From the NCBI GenBank assembly GCA_002862085.1, contig PKCK01000047.1, positions 1 through 64,000 of the forward strand: DNA of 64,000 bases, written 5' to 3'. This DNA is from Planctomycetota bacterium. GTDB taxonomy: Bacteria; Planctomycetota; UBA1135; GCA-002686595. Under the pieces are notes generated by a model. That model saw only the letters and a list, made by a program, of their open reading frames with translations, did not search any database and was not told the origin of the DNA. The translations under genes and the position numbers were made by a program. Shown here in pieces: positions 17,149 through 25,008 of this stretch. Within the stretch, counting starts at the first letter, position 1; every line of letters starts with the position of its first letter.

Positions 17149-19350
17149 TCAGAAGGCCCCCTCCTCGGCGGCCTCCTCCAGCGGTTCCGCGTCGGACCCG
17201 GTCTCGAAGCTCGCCTCGGCCGCCTCGTCGCTCCGAGGCAGCCAGACCGCGGCGGGCAACTCCTTCACCTCGAGCCCATCGATCACCCGGGGGAAGGAGG
17301 GCCGCTGTCCGGCGGGCGCCGGCTGGATCAGCTTCTCGGGCTCGGTCTGACCGTAGTCGGCGGTGAGCTCCTCCACGCCCTCGCGTGCCTGAGCGCCGGC
17401 CGTGCGGAGGGACGCGAGGTGAGCGAGGACCTTGCGGTGCTCGACGAGGCTGTCGACCACCTCCTGGATCTCGCCGGAGAGAGCGTCGTCGCGCTGCTTC
17501 AGCTGGGTCCGCATGGAGTCGACGGCGACGTCGGCGTAGCGCCCGATCAGATGCTCGTGCGCGCGCCGGATCGTCTCCCGGAAGAAGCGCCCCTTGTAGA
17601 GGTCCAGCTCGCGTCGGATCGCCTGGCGCCCGTCGCTCCCGAGCCGCGAATGCTTGCGCTCGAGTGGGATGCGCGCGGAGGGGTTGTCCATCTCGCCGAA
17701 CAAGCGACGCTGGCAGGACGCGCGGGACCGGAGGAGGATCCAGTCCAGGATGCTCCTGCGGACCGGGATACGGCCGGCGGAGACGGGCGGGCGCGCATGG
17801 CCGAGGACCGCGCCGGTGTCCATCGAGGAGAGGGAATCCAGTCCGAGCTGGATCATGTCGATCCTGGCGGCGTGGAGGTCCGCGCCGATGTCACTGGGAA
17901 GCAGGAGGCCCGCGGTGCCGGGCCGGACCTCGTCCTCGAGGGTCTCGGCCACGAAGGCGGCGAGCTCCCGCTCGTACCGAGCGAGGCGAGGCTGCAGGTC
18001 GTCCTTGAGCAAGGACTCGAGGCTCGCGTCGGTCAGGAACCAGCGATCCACGAGGGCGTCCAGCTCCCTCTCGGTCGCGGCGCTCGCGGCCCTGGCGCGC
18101 TCGCGGATCGAGGGCTGGAGCTTCTCGTCCAGCTCGGCGAAGGCGCTGCGCCAGTCGAAGGCCTCGAGCCGGTGCACCGCGTGGCGCCGACGCTGGAGGT
18201 CCTGGCGTTCGGCGTCGAGGGCGTCGGTGCGGGCCCGCAGCGCGGACACGGACTCGTGCTCCACGAGCTCCTCGAGGTCGTCGAGCAAGCCGTCCGCGCG
18301 CCGGAGGCTGTCGCCGAGGAAAGCCACGAGGTAGTCGGTGCTGTTCAAGTACTCCGTGAGGTCGGAGAGGAACGCGTCGAAGTTGGCCTGGCCCCGCGCC
18401 GGCTCCTCGTCGGCGTCGACCTCACGCAGGCGGTGGCTCGCGGCGCGCAGCAGATCGACCGGGTAGATCTTCAGCCGGCCCTCGTCCGCCGCGTCCTTCA
18501 GAGGCTTGCTCATCGCGAGGTTCTCGAACGCGTCGATGATCCTCAGCGGGTCCTCCTGCTCGAGGCTCGGCACGAGCGTGCCGTCCGGCGAGAGGTCGGA
18601 CTTGGTCGTGTCGAGATTCACGACCAGGAAGATCCGGCTGAACAGGTCGAGCAGATCCTCGAACTCCTCGAACACCTGCTCCAGGAAGAGGTTGTCGGAC
18701 TTGACCACGAAGATCGCGCAGGACGCGGAGTCCCTGAAGTCACGCGTCATGCGGTCGTAGCCGAACTTCATCCGGCTGTAGAGGCCGGGCGTGTCCACCA
18801 GCACCGCGCCCGACTGCGAGAGATCACCGGCGGGGATTCGCACGTCCACCTTGCGGATCGCTTCGGGGAAGTGCAGCGGCGGGTCGAACTCCTGACCCTT
18901 CGCCTCCGCTTCGCGCAGCCGCTCGGCGAGATCCCCGTGGGCGCGGCTGATGTGGCCGTAGAGCGCCGAGGGATCCGTGAAGCGCTCGGTCTCACCGTCG
19001 TAGTGCGACACGTAGAACACCCGGCTCTCCGCGTGGCTCAGATAGACCATGCAGGGATATGCGGGGAGGCTCGAGACCTCCGAGACGTAGGCCCCTGCCA
19101 GCGCGTTCATCAGGGTCGACTTCCCGCTCTTCAGCGGGCCGAAGAGCAGGACGTACGCCTGCTGGTCGGCGACCTTGTTGACGAGTGCCTGGACCCTGTG
19201 CTGGAGATCGTGGAGTTCGGCGCGAACCTCTGCGAGGTCCAGCTCGTCGCTCGCGCCGCTCAAGGTGGAGGCGGCGTCCCCGATGGGGGACAGGAGCGGA
19301 CGGAGGGTGGCGTCGAACGCCTCGCAGAACTGACTCAGCAGTGTGCGCAT
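17149..19350 (-). CDS. Bacterial dynamin-like GTPase
   Basis: 733 residues. The N-terminal GTPase domain has G1 GPLKSGKST (71-79), G3 VDTPGLYS, and G4-like NLDTTKSD; a Thr-containing switch I is not obvious. A long helical region with coiled-coil character follows (from about residue 340), as in bacterial dynamin-like proteins that bind and remodel or protect membranes. The C-terminus is acidic and disordered-looking. ATG at 19350 is chosen because upstream in-frame codons encode low-complexity sequence. It is divergent from the rpiB-like gene and convergent with the small membrane protein. A link to the neighbouring KAP-like NTPase is possible but not shown. Confidence 0.82.
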   Translation of the reverse strand: MRTLLSQFCEAFDATLRPLLSPIGDAASTLSGASDELDLAEVRAELHDLQHRVQALVNKVADQQAYVLLFGPLKSGKSTLMNALAGAYVSEVSSLPAYPCMVYLSHAESRVFYVSHYDGETERFTDPSALYGHISRAHGDLAERLREAEAKGQEFDPPLHFPEAIRKVDVRIPAGDLSQSGAVLVDTPGLYSRMKFGYDRMTRDFRDSASCAIFVVKSDNLFLEQVFEEFEDLLDLFSRIFLVVNLDTTKSDLSPDGTLVPSLEQEDPLRIIDAFENLAMSKPLKDAADEGRLKIYPVDLLRAASHRLREVDADEEPARGQANFDAFLSDLTEYLNSTDYLVAFLGDSLRRADGLLDDLEELVEHESVSALRARTDALDAERQDLQRRRHAVHRLEAFDWRSAFAELDEKLQPSIRERARAASAATERELDALVDRWFLTDASLESLLKDDLQPRLARYERELAAFVAETLEDEVRPGTAGLLLPSDIGADLHAARIDMIQLGLDSLSSMDTGAVLGHARPPVSAGRIPVRRSILDWILLRSRASCQRRLFGEMDNPSARIPLERKHSRLGSDGRQAIRRELDLYKGRFFRETIRRAHEHLIGRYADVAVDSMRTQLKQRDDALSGEIQEVVDSLVEHRKVLAHLASLRTAGAQAREGVEELTADYGQTEPEKLIQPAPAGQRPSFPRVIDGLEVKELPAAVWLPRSDEAAEASFETGSDAEPLEEAAEEGAF

Positions 19351-19454
19351 GGCGGCGAGTTGGGTTGTGCGGTGGTGGAGTGGGCGGCGAGGAGCCACCC
19401 CGCGCCACTATAGGGAGCAACAGGAGTCCGAAACCAGCGTCGGGCGAGAGCGGA

Positions 19455-19460
19455 TAGACT
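19455..19460 (+). promoter_or_regulatory. Putative -10 element of the rpiB-deoC pair
   Basis: TAGACT inside CGGATAGACTCCC ends 12 bases before the ATG at 19473, predicting a very short leader. No good -35 is seen. The same hexamer precedes the gene at 37602. Confidence 0.4.
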
Positions 19461-19472
19461 CCCGGCCTGCCC

Positions 19473-20333
19473 ATGCCGAGCCGCGACGACATCACTCCGA
19501 AGCTGCGTGCCATCGCACGCCGCGCAGCGCGGCGCGCGCTGGGCGCCGAAGAGGCCCGGGGCGCGGCCCCAGGGCACGTTTCGGTGTCCCCGCGCCTCGA
19601 AGCTGGCGCGACGGGCGCGGCGCCGAACGGTCCGGCGCCGACGGCCCCCTCGCGCCCCCGTGAGGATCGCGACCTGGTCGCCGAGGGCCTGGTGCGCGCT
19701 TCCGCACGGGGCTCCGAGCTCGTCGTCCCGCCCGGTGCGCGCATCACGCCCCTCGCCAAGGAACTCGCGTTCCAACGCGGCGTGCGCTTCGTCTCGGGCC
19801 GCTCCGCCGAGCCAGAGGGAGGCGCGCCGGGTCGCCCGCGCGCGCGGCGCATCGCCGTCGCCAGCGATCACGGCGGGTTCGCGCTGAAGGAAAAGCTGCT
19901 CCTGCTCCTCCGCGAGATGGGTGAGCGGCCGCTGGACCTCGGTCCCGCGACAGGAGACGTCAGCGTCGATTACCCCGACTTCGCGGCCCTCGTGGCGCGC
20001 GACGTATCAGAAGGTCGCGCTGATCTGGGGATCGTGGTGGACGGGGCCGGCATCGGTTCGGCGATGGTCGCGAACAAGCTGCCAGGCGTCCTCGCGGCGA
20101 ACTGCTGGGACGAGCGCACCGCCCGCAACGCGCGCGAGCACAACCACGCCAACGTGCTGACCCTGGGATCGGGGCACCTCGACCTCGCGGCGGCTCGCGC
20201 CGTCATCGCAGCCTTCCTGATGACCCCGGCCGGCGCTGGACGCCACGCCCGGCGCGCCGACAAGACGCGCGCGGTGGAGGCGGAGAACCTGCGCGCCAGG
20301 ACCCTGGCGCGCACCTTCGACGAAGAACGATGA
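19473..20333 (+). CDS. rpiB: RpiB/LacA-family sugar-phosphate isomerase with N-terminal extension
   Basis: Residues about 128-280 match ribose-5-phosphate isomerase B: RRIAVASDHGGFALKEKLL, ADLGIVVDGAGIGSAMVANK, and EHNHANVLTLGSGHL. The active-site Cys of E. coli RpiB (ICGTGIG) is replaced by Asp190, so activity or mechanism may differ. About 127 residues precede the core: an Arg/Ala-rich amphipathic helix (residues 5-25), a Pro/Ala linker, then 'VVPPGARITPLAKELAFQR', which resembles the N-terminal motif of EutQ-like microcompartment proteins. It overlaps deoC by four bases (ATGA). Ribose-5-phosphate isomerisation beside deoxyribose-phosphate cleavage fits pentose salvage. Recruitment to a compartment is a hypothesis. 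Confidence 0.82.
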   Translation: MPSRDDITPKLRAIARRAARRALGAEEARGAAPGHVSVSPRLEAGATGAAPNGPAPTAPSRPREDRDLVAEGLVRASARGSELVVPPGARITPLAKELAFQRGVRFVSGRSAEPEGGAPGRPRARRIAVASDHGGFALKEKLLLLLREMGERPLDLGPATGDVSVDYPDFAALVARDVSEGRADLGIVVDGAGIGSAMVANKLPGVLAANCWDERTARNAREHNHANVLTLGSGHLDLAAARAVIAAFLMTPAGAGRHARRADKTRAVEAENLRARTLARTFDEER

Positions 20334-21208
20334 GCGCACCCCTCGACGACGCACGGCTCGAAGAGATCCTCACCGAGATCGGTGCCAGACTGCTCGCCGG
20401 AGAGCGCGTCCACGGCGCCGGCGGCTCCTTCAGCGTGGACGTGGACCTCGGCACCGCCGCCCGCGCCGTCGTGGATGCCGGGGCTTGCCGTATCGGCGTC
20501 TGCTCCCCCGGCGGCTGCCCCGACCCGACCCGCATCGGGGACATGGCGAGCCACATCGACCACACCCTGCTCAAGCCCGACGCCACGTTGGAAGAGGTCG
20601 ATCTCTTGTGCGCGGAGGCGATGGAGCACGGCTTCGCCTCCGTCTGCGTGAACAGCGGCTGGGTCCGGCGCTGCGCGGAGATCCTCGGGGGGTCCGGCGT
20701 GCTGGTGTGCACGGTGGTGGGCTTCCCCCTCGGCGCCTGCCTCACCGAGGTCAAGAGCTACGAGGCGAGGCGGGCCATCGAGCACGGCGCCTGCGAGATC
20801 GACATGGTCCTCAACGTCGGCGCGATGAAGTCGGGCATGGTGGACCTCGTCCGCAACGACATAGCGGCGGTCGCAGCCACGTGCCGCGGGCTCGGCGCGC
20901 GACTCAAGGTCATCCTCGAGACCTGTTTGCTCACCAAGGACGAGATCGTGCGGGCCTCCGAGCTCTCGAAGGAGGCGGGTGCGCACTTCGTGAAGACCTC
21001 GACCGGCTTCAGCAGCGGCGGCGCCTCCGTCGAGGACGTGGCCCTCATGCGCAGAGCGGTGGGGCCGGTGCTCGGGGTCAAGGCTTCGGGTGGCGTGCGC
21101 GATGGCGAGGCCGCCCGCGCGATGATCGATGCGGGTGCGACGCGCATCGGCGCCTCGGCGTCGGTCGCGATCGTCACCGCGGGCGCGGTGGGCGCCAGCG
21201 GATATTGA
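20330..21208 (+). CDS. deoC: Deoxyribose-phosphate aldolase with N-terminal extension
   Basis: Cleaves 2-deoxyribose-5-phosphate to acetaldehyde and glyceraldehyde-3-phosphate. The catalytic core starts at residue 76 (IDHTLLKPDAT), contains the Schiff-base Lys222 in VKTSTGFSSGG and the second Lys251 in GVKASGGVRDGE, and ends with IGASASVAIV. About 75 extra residues precede the core, including a Cys/Gly/Pro segment CRIGVCSPGGCPDPTRIG; this is not part of ordinary DeoC. It is the end point of the deoB-deoA-punA pathway encoded upstream and is translationally coupled to the rpiB-like gene. Confidence 0.93.
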   Translation: MSAPLDDARLEEILTEIGARLLAGERVHGAGGSFSVDVDLGTAARAVVDAGACRIGVCSPGGCPDPTRIGDMASHIDHTLLKPDATLEEVDLLCAEAMEHGFASVCVNSGWVRRCAEILGGSGVLVCTVVGFPLGACLTEVKSYEARRAIEHGACEIDMVLNVGAMKSGMVDLVRNDIAAVAATCRGLGARLKVILETCLLTKDEIVRASELSKEAGAHFVKTSTGFSSGGASVEDVALMRRAVGPVLGVKASGGVRDGEAARAMIDAGATRIGASASVAIVTAGAVGASGY

Positions 21209-21263
21209 TCGCACGCTCCCTGCGGCGCCCCGCGCCCGCCGCGAAGCCCCACGCGGATCGTCT

Positions 21264-21557
21264 GCGTCAGCGACACCCCCGGGCCCGCCCCACGGTGTGC
21301 TCGACCGGGTGGCCCACGGCGGGCGCGCGATGGAATGCGGGGACCTCGCGGCGCGCCCTGGAAGACTGGACGTGTGCCTGCGCGTCTTCGGGCACATCCA
21401 CGAGGCGGCGGGCTGGAGCGTCGACGGCGCCGGGCGAGTCGCGGTCAACGCCAGTGTGTGCACGCTGGCCCTGAGGCCGACCAACGCCCCGGTGGTCATC
21501 GACCGGCCGGACCGGGCGCCCCGGCCGCTCGTGGCCGCGTCCGAGGATCCCCGTTAA
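21264..21557 (+). pseudogene. C-terminal remnant of a calcineurin-like metallophosphoesterase
   Basis: An in-frame stretch of about 98 codons contains GPPHGVLDRVAHGG, LRVFGHIHEAAGW and NASVCTLALRPTNAPVVI, which match the last third of class III metallophosphoesterases (metal-binding GHxH, then the closing strands). The N-terminal metal motifs (DxH, GNHD) are missing and the upstream sequence is deoC, so the gene is 5'-truncated. The left end is approximate. Its TAA shares a TTAA palindrome with the stop of the opposite-strand gene. Confidence 0.6.
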
Positions 21558-22123
21558 CGAACGAAACGCCCGGAGGGGCGTCGGAGCGGGGGCAGGATGC
21601 GGTGGCTGAGGAGCTGCTCGGCGATGAGGAGATCGTCGTTGCAGGCCAGGGAGTGGGTCTCGCCCGCGGGTGCCTGGACCTCGACACCCTCGATCCCGGT
21701 CGTCTCCATCGCGAGTCGGCAGATCTGCATCACATCCACGACGCGGTCGGCGAGTCGGCGGCCAGCGGGCTCCTGGAAGACGAACTCCGCCGTGCCGTCC
21801 TGGATGAGCTTCGAGTCGATGGTGGGGCGCGCGGCGGGCCCAACGGAGCGAACGACGGCCCGCCACGGCTCGGAATGCCATGCAGGTCGAGAAAAGAGTC
21901 CCCAGAGCTGCTCCCCGTCGTGGCTCCGTATCCGGAACTCCATCGTCTCCTTCCCGCGACCCGAGAGGTCGGGCCGCGGCGTCCAGACGATGCCGAGCAT
22001 GTCGCCGGAGAGGGTCTGGAGCCGGCCCCGCCAGTAGGAGGGGTCGAGGAGGAGTGGGTGAACTGCGCGCCGTGCTCGCATCAGGGCTACGAGCCCCGGT
22101 TCGAGGTCGGTTCGAACGGCCAT
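21554..22123 (-). CDS. Protein of unknown function
   Basis: 189 residues from ATG at 22123; an upstream in-frame start exists but adds only Arg/Gly-rich sequence. Visible blocks are 'LLLDPSYWRGRLQTLSGDM', 'METMEFRIRSHDGEQLWGL'-like beta-strand sequence near residues 60-80, and a C-terminal 'LACNDDLLIAEQLLSHRIL' helix. I do not recognise a family, and there is no signal peptide or membrane helix. It is divergent from the amidohydrolase operon across a 300-base gap and convergent with the phosphoesterase relic, sharing a TTAA at the stops. Confidence 0.6.
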   Translation of the reverse strand: MAVRTDLEPGLVALMRARRAVHPLLLDPSYWRGRLQTLSGDMLGIVWTPRPDLSGRGKETMEFRIRSHDGEQLWGLFSRPAWHSEPWRAVVRSVGPAARPTIDSKLIQDGTAEFVFQEPAGRRLADRVVDVMQICRLAMETTGIEGVEVQAPAGETHSLACNDDLLIAEQLLSHRILPPLRRPSGRFVR

Positions 22124-22282
22124 TTCGGGGCTTTTCGAGCGGCGCGCCGGACCGCCCGGACGCATCCCCCGACACCGCGAGCGGCGCGGCCGTCCGGAGC
22201 GCCTCGAACCGAGACGGATCCAGCAGATCGGGCCGCCGCCGGTAAGTCTTCTGCCCTCCTCTTCCGCGGCCATTGGCCGTCT

Positions 22283-22311
22283 TTGAACGCGGGTTTACGA
22301 GGACCTACCAT
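22283..22311 (+). promoter_or_regulatory. Candidate promoter of the amidohydrolase operon
   Basis: TTGAAC (22283-22288) and TACCAT (22306-22311) are spaced by 17 bases in a locally AT-richer part of the 300-base gap 22124-22423, the only long gap before the ten-gene run. The first gene's preferred start lies about 110 bases further on. Nothing else recognisable is in this gap. Confidence 0.4.
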
Positions 22312-22423
22312 CACAATGTCCTTCCCTGCCGGCGCTTCGCCAGGCGCCGTCGCAGGCGCCCGAACGCCGGTTCACACTCCCGCGTCCGCTCCCACGACGG
22401 ACGATCCCCACGCGTCTCCATCC

Positions 22424-23857
22424 ATGACCATGGACCAGCGCACGCGCCCCGAACGCATCTCTGGCGTTCGAGCCCCCCGTCGTTCTCTCCTCGGGACCCT
22501 CCTCACCGCGTCGGTCCTCGCCGGCGGCGCCGTCCAGACTGCTGCGTCCCAGGACGAGGCGGAGACCGAGACCGCCGTGACCCCTGCGGCGCCGCCCCTG
22601 GCCATCCGCGCGCAGCGCGTGATCGTGCGGCCCGGCCACGAGATCGAGAACGCCGTCGTGCTCGTGCGCGACGGTCAGATCGTGGCGGTGGGCGAGGACG
22701 TCCAGGTGCCCGAGGGCGCGGAGACCCTCGAGGGCGCCGTGGTCTGTGCGGGCTTCATGGACCCCTGGTCCGTGGCCGGGATCGAGTCCGGCTCCGCGAG
22801 GTCGGCCAGCAGCGACGCCTCCGTCATGGCGGCGGACGTCATCGATCCCTACGGCTCCGAGGACGACCTCCAGGAGCTCGTCGCGGCAGGCGTCGTGGCG
22901 ACGCGCTCGCAGATCGCGACCGGCGCAGCGGTCAGCGGGATCGACGTGGTGCTCTCCACTGCGAGCGCGGGCGCGATGATCGGCGACGCTGCCCTCTCCA
23001 CGTCGCTCGGCGTGGCGCGTGGTTCACTGGATCCGATCGATCGCGTCGGGCAGATCGACAAGCTCGTCAGCGAGCTCGCCGCAGGGGCGAAGTACGGCGG
23101 GGACGTCGCGCGTTACGAGCGCGACCTCGCCGAGTGGAAGAAGGCCATCGCCGAGAAGGAAGAGGAGCTCGAGGAGGACTTCAAGAAGGCCAAGAAGGCC
23201 CGCGACAAGAAGGTCTCCGACGCCGAGGAGAAGGGGAAGGAGTTCAAGGAGAAGAGCTACAAGGAGGACAAGCGCCCGCGCCCGCCGAAGCTCGATGCCG
23301 AGAAGGCGATGTTCGCTCGCGCCGTGAACGGGGAGATCCCGATCGTGGTCACCGCGAACCGCGCCCTCGAGATCCGCGAGCTCCTGCGCCTCACCAAGCC
23401 CTTCACACGCATGCGCATGGTCATGGCCGGTGGAGCCTCGGCGCTGACCGCCGCGGACGACCTCGCGGCTCGCGGCATCCCGGTCATCGTGGTGCCGAGC
23501 CCCACGAACGTCGCCGGTCCCGTCACCGAGCTGGACCCGGGCCTGGCCCTCGCCGCCGAGCTCCACGAGCGTGGCGTCGAGGTGCTGATCGGCTCCGGCG
23601 CCCGCAGCGGCTCTGCCTCGCGCGACCTCGCGCTGCTCGCGGCGCTCGCGGTGGGGCACGGGCTCGACCGCGACGCTGCCCTCCACGCGATCACCCGCGG
23701 TCCCGCGCGCGCCTTCGACGTCGCGGACCGCATCGGCTCCGTCGCCCGCGGCAAGCGGGCCGAGCTCATCGTGCTGTCCGGCGACCCCCTCGCCAGCTCC
23801 ACCCGCGTGCTCGCCACCGTCTCCGGCGGCGGCGTCGCTTACCGCGCCGAGAACTGA
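22424..23857 (+). CDS. Amidohydrolase-like protein 1, metal site lost
   Basis: 477 residues. The N-terminus has an Arg-rich region and hydrophobic core (residues 20-40, ending AASQ), probably a signal peptide. The composite beta-domain (AIRAQRVIVRPGHEIENAVV) and the C-terminal 'DRIGSVARGKRAELIVLSG' segment place it in the COG1228 imidazolonepropionase-like group. The metal-binding HxH is replaced by W and V (GFMDPWSV, about 110-117), the third-His region reads VTANRA, and the Asp region reads IGSGAR, so hydrolytic activity is unlikely. A Lys/Glu-rich coiled-coil insert spans about 230-290. Starts at 22430 or 22316 are also possible. It is the first gene of a ten-gene run. Confidence 0.85.
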   Translation: MTMDQRTRPERISGVRAPRRSLLGTLLTASVLAGGAVQTAASQDEAETETAVTPAAPPLAIRAQRVIVRPGHEIENAVVLVRDGQIVAVGEDVQVPEGAETLEGAVVCAGFMDPWSVAGIESGSARSASSDASVMAADVIDPYGSEDDLQELVAAGVVATRSQIATGAAVSGIDVVLSTASAGAMIGDAALSTSLGVARGSLDPIDRVGQIDKLVSELAAGAKYGGDVARYERDLAEWKKAIAEKEEELEEDFKKAKKARDKKVSDAEEKGKEFKEKSYKEDKRPRPPKLDAEKAMFARAVNGEIPIVVTANRALEIRELLRLTKPFTRMRMVMAGGASALTAADDLAARGIPVIVVPSPTNVAGPVTELDPGLALAAELHERGVEVLIGSGARSGSASRDLALLAALAVGHGLDRDAALHAITRGPARAFDVADRIGSVARGKRAELIVLSGDPLASSTRVLATVSGGGVAYRAEN

Positions 23858-23886
23858 GCCGCTCGACGACCACATCCGAACCAGCC

Positions 23887-25008
23887 ATGTTGACCCCCTC
23901 ATTCCTCGCCGCGGCCGCGTCCCTCGCGCCCATGGCCGTGCCGGCTCTCACAGCCGCGGACGCCTTCGCCATTCGCGCGACGATGGTGCACGTCGGCGAC
24001 GGGACCTCCGTCGAGAACGGCGTCGTGGTCGTCACCGACGGCAAGATCTCGAGCGTCGGGACCGCCGCGCCCGACGGCGTCGCGCTCATCGAGGTCGACG
24101 GCCACATCTCTCCCGGCCTGATCGGCCTGCGCGACGCGACCGGCGTCGGCTCCGAGAACAACGAGACCACTCGCAAGCTGACGCCCGACGCCGATGTGTC
24201 GCGCGCCTTCGATCCTCACCATCCCGGTTGGCGCCGGTTGGTGCAGCAGGGCGTCACCGCGGTCGCGATCACGCCTGGCTCGTCTCGGATCGCCGGCGGG
24301 ACCGCCGCGCTCGTGTCGCCAGCCACCGGTGAGATCCTCTCGAACCGCGCGATGGTCTGCCTCGGGATGTCGAGCAGCTCGATCTCGTCCACCCTCGAAC
24401 CGACCAGCTACGCCGGCCTCTATCGCCACCTCGAGGAGGCCTTCAGCGCCGCCGCCGCCGACAGCGCCCTCGGGATGGCGAAGGCGGGTCGGATGCCGGT
24501 GCTCATGCGCGCACGGACCCGCGCCGAGGTCGTGAACGCGGCCTCCTTCGCGAAGGAGAAGGGCCTCAAGGGCGCGATCGTCGGGGCGCCGCGCGCCGGC
24601 GAGACCGTCGGTGTACTGAAGGCCGCGGGTCTCGCCGTCGTCTTCGACAACTTCAGGGTCGGAGCCGAGCTGCGCATGGCGAGGAGCGGCAAGGCGCTCG
24701 CCGACGCCGGCGTGCCCTTCGCCTTCGTGACCGACGCCACCGCCGACGGCCCCTCGGCGATGCGCATGACAGCGGCCGCGTTCCAGCGGGCGGGCGTCGC
24801 ACCGCAGACCGTCCTCTCCGCCATGACGCGCGACGCCGCCGACATCGCCGGCGTGGGGGCCACCCACGGCACCATCGCCGCCGGCAAGTCCGCGGACCTC
24901 GTGGTCTGGAGCGGCATGCCGACCGATCTCACCAGCCGCGTGGAGCACGTCTTCGCCGCGGGCCGCCACGTCCTCGACGCCGCATCGGCCGAAGGAGCCA
25001 CCCGATGA
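23887..25008 (+). CDS. Amidohydrolase-like protein 2, metal site lost
   Basis: 373 residues with a short N-terminal signal-like helix (residues 3-24). The COG1228-type strands FAIRATMVHVGDGTSVENGV and the C-terminal 'GTIAAGKSADLVVWSGMP' are clear. HxH is replaced by R and A (SPGLIGLRDA, 78-85), and the third-His region reads MRARTRAEV; the late Asp may survive in FVTDATADG. It is shorter than its relatives, without the long charged insert. The ATG lies 29 bases after gene 1, and its TGA overlaps gene 3 (ATGA). Confidence 0.85.
   Translation: MLTPSFLAAAASLAPMAVPALTAADAFAIRATMVHVGDGTSVENGVVVVTDGKISSVGTAAPDGVALIEVDGHISPGLIGLRDATGVGSENNETTRKLTPDADVSRAFDPHHPGWRRLVQQGVTAVAITPGSSRIAGGTAALVSPATGEILSNRAMVCLGMSSSSISSTLEPTSYAGLYRHLEEAFSAAAADSALGMAKAGRMPVLMRARTRAEVVNAASFAKEKGLKGAIVGAPRAGETVGVLKAAGLAVVFDNFRVGAELRMARSGKALADAGVPFAFVTDATADGPSAMRMTAAAFQRAGVAPQTVLSAMTRDAADIAGVGATHGTIAAGKSADLVVWSGMPTDLTSRVEHVFAAGRHVLDAASAEGATR

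Noticed and set aside
19380-19420. TATAGG in the dynamin/rpiB gap as a promoter
   Set aside because: No matching -35 at a sensible distance and the strand is unclear; the TAGACT box nearer rpiB fits better.
9390-21208. Microcompartment shell genes near deoC and rpiB
   Set aside because: No BMC-H or BMC-P sequence was found in any frame here; only the extensions hint at compartments.
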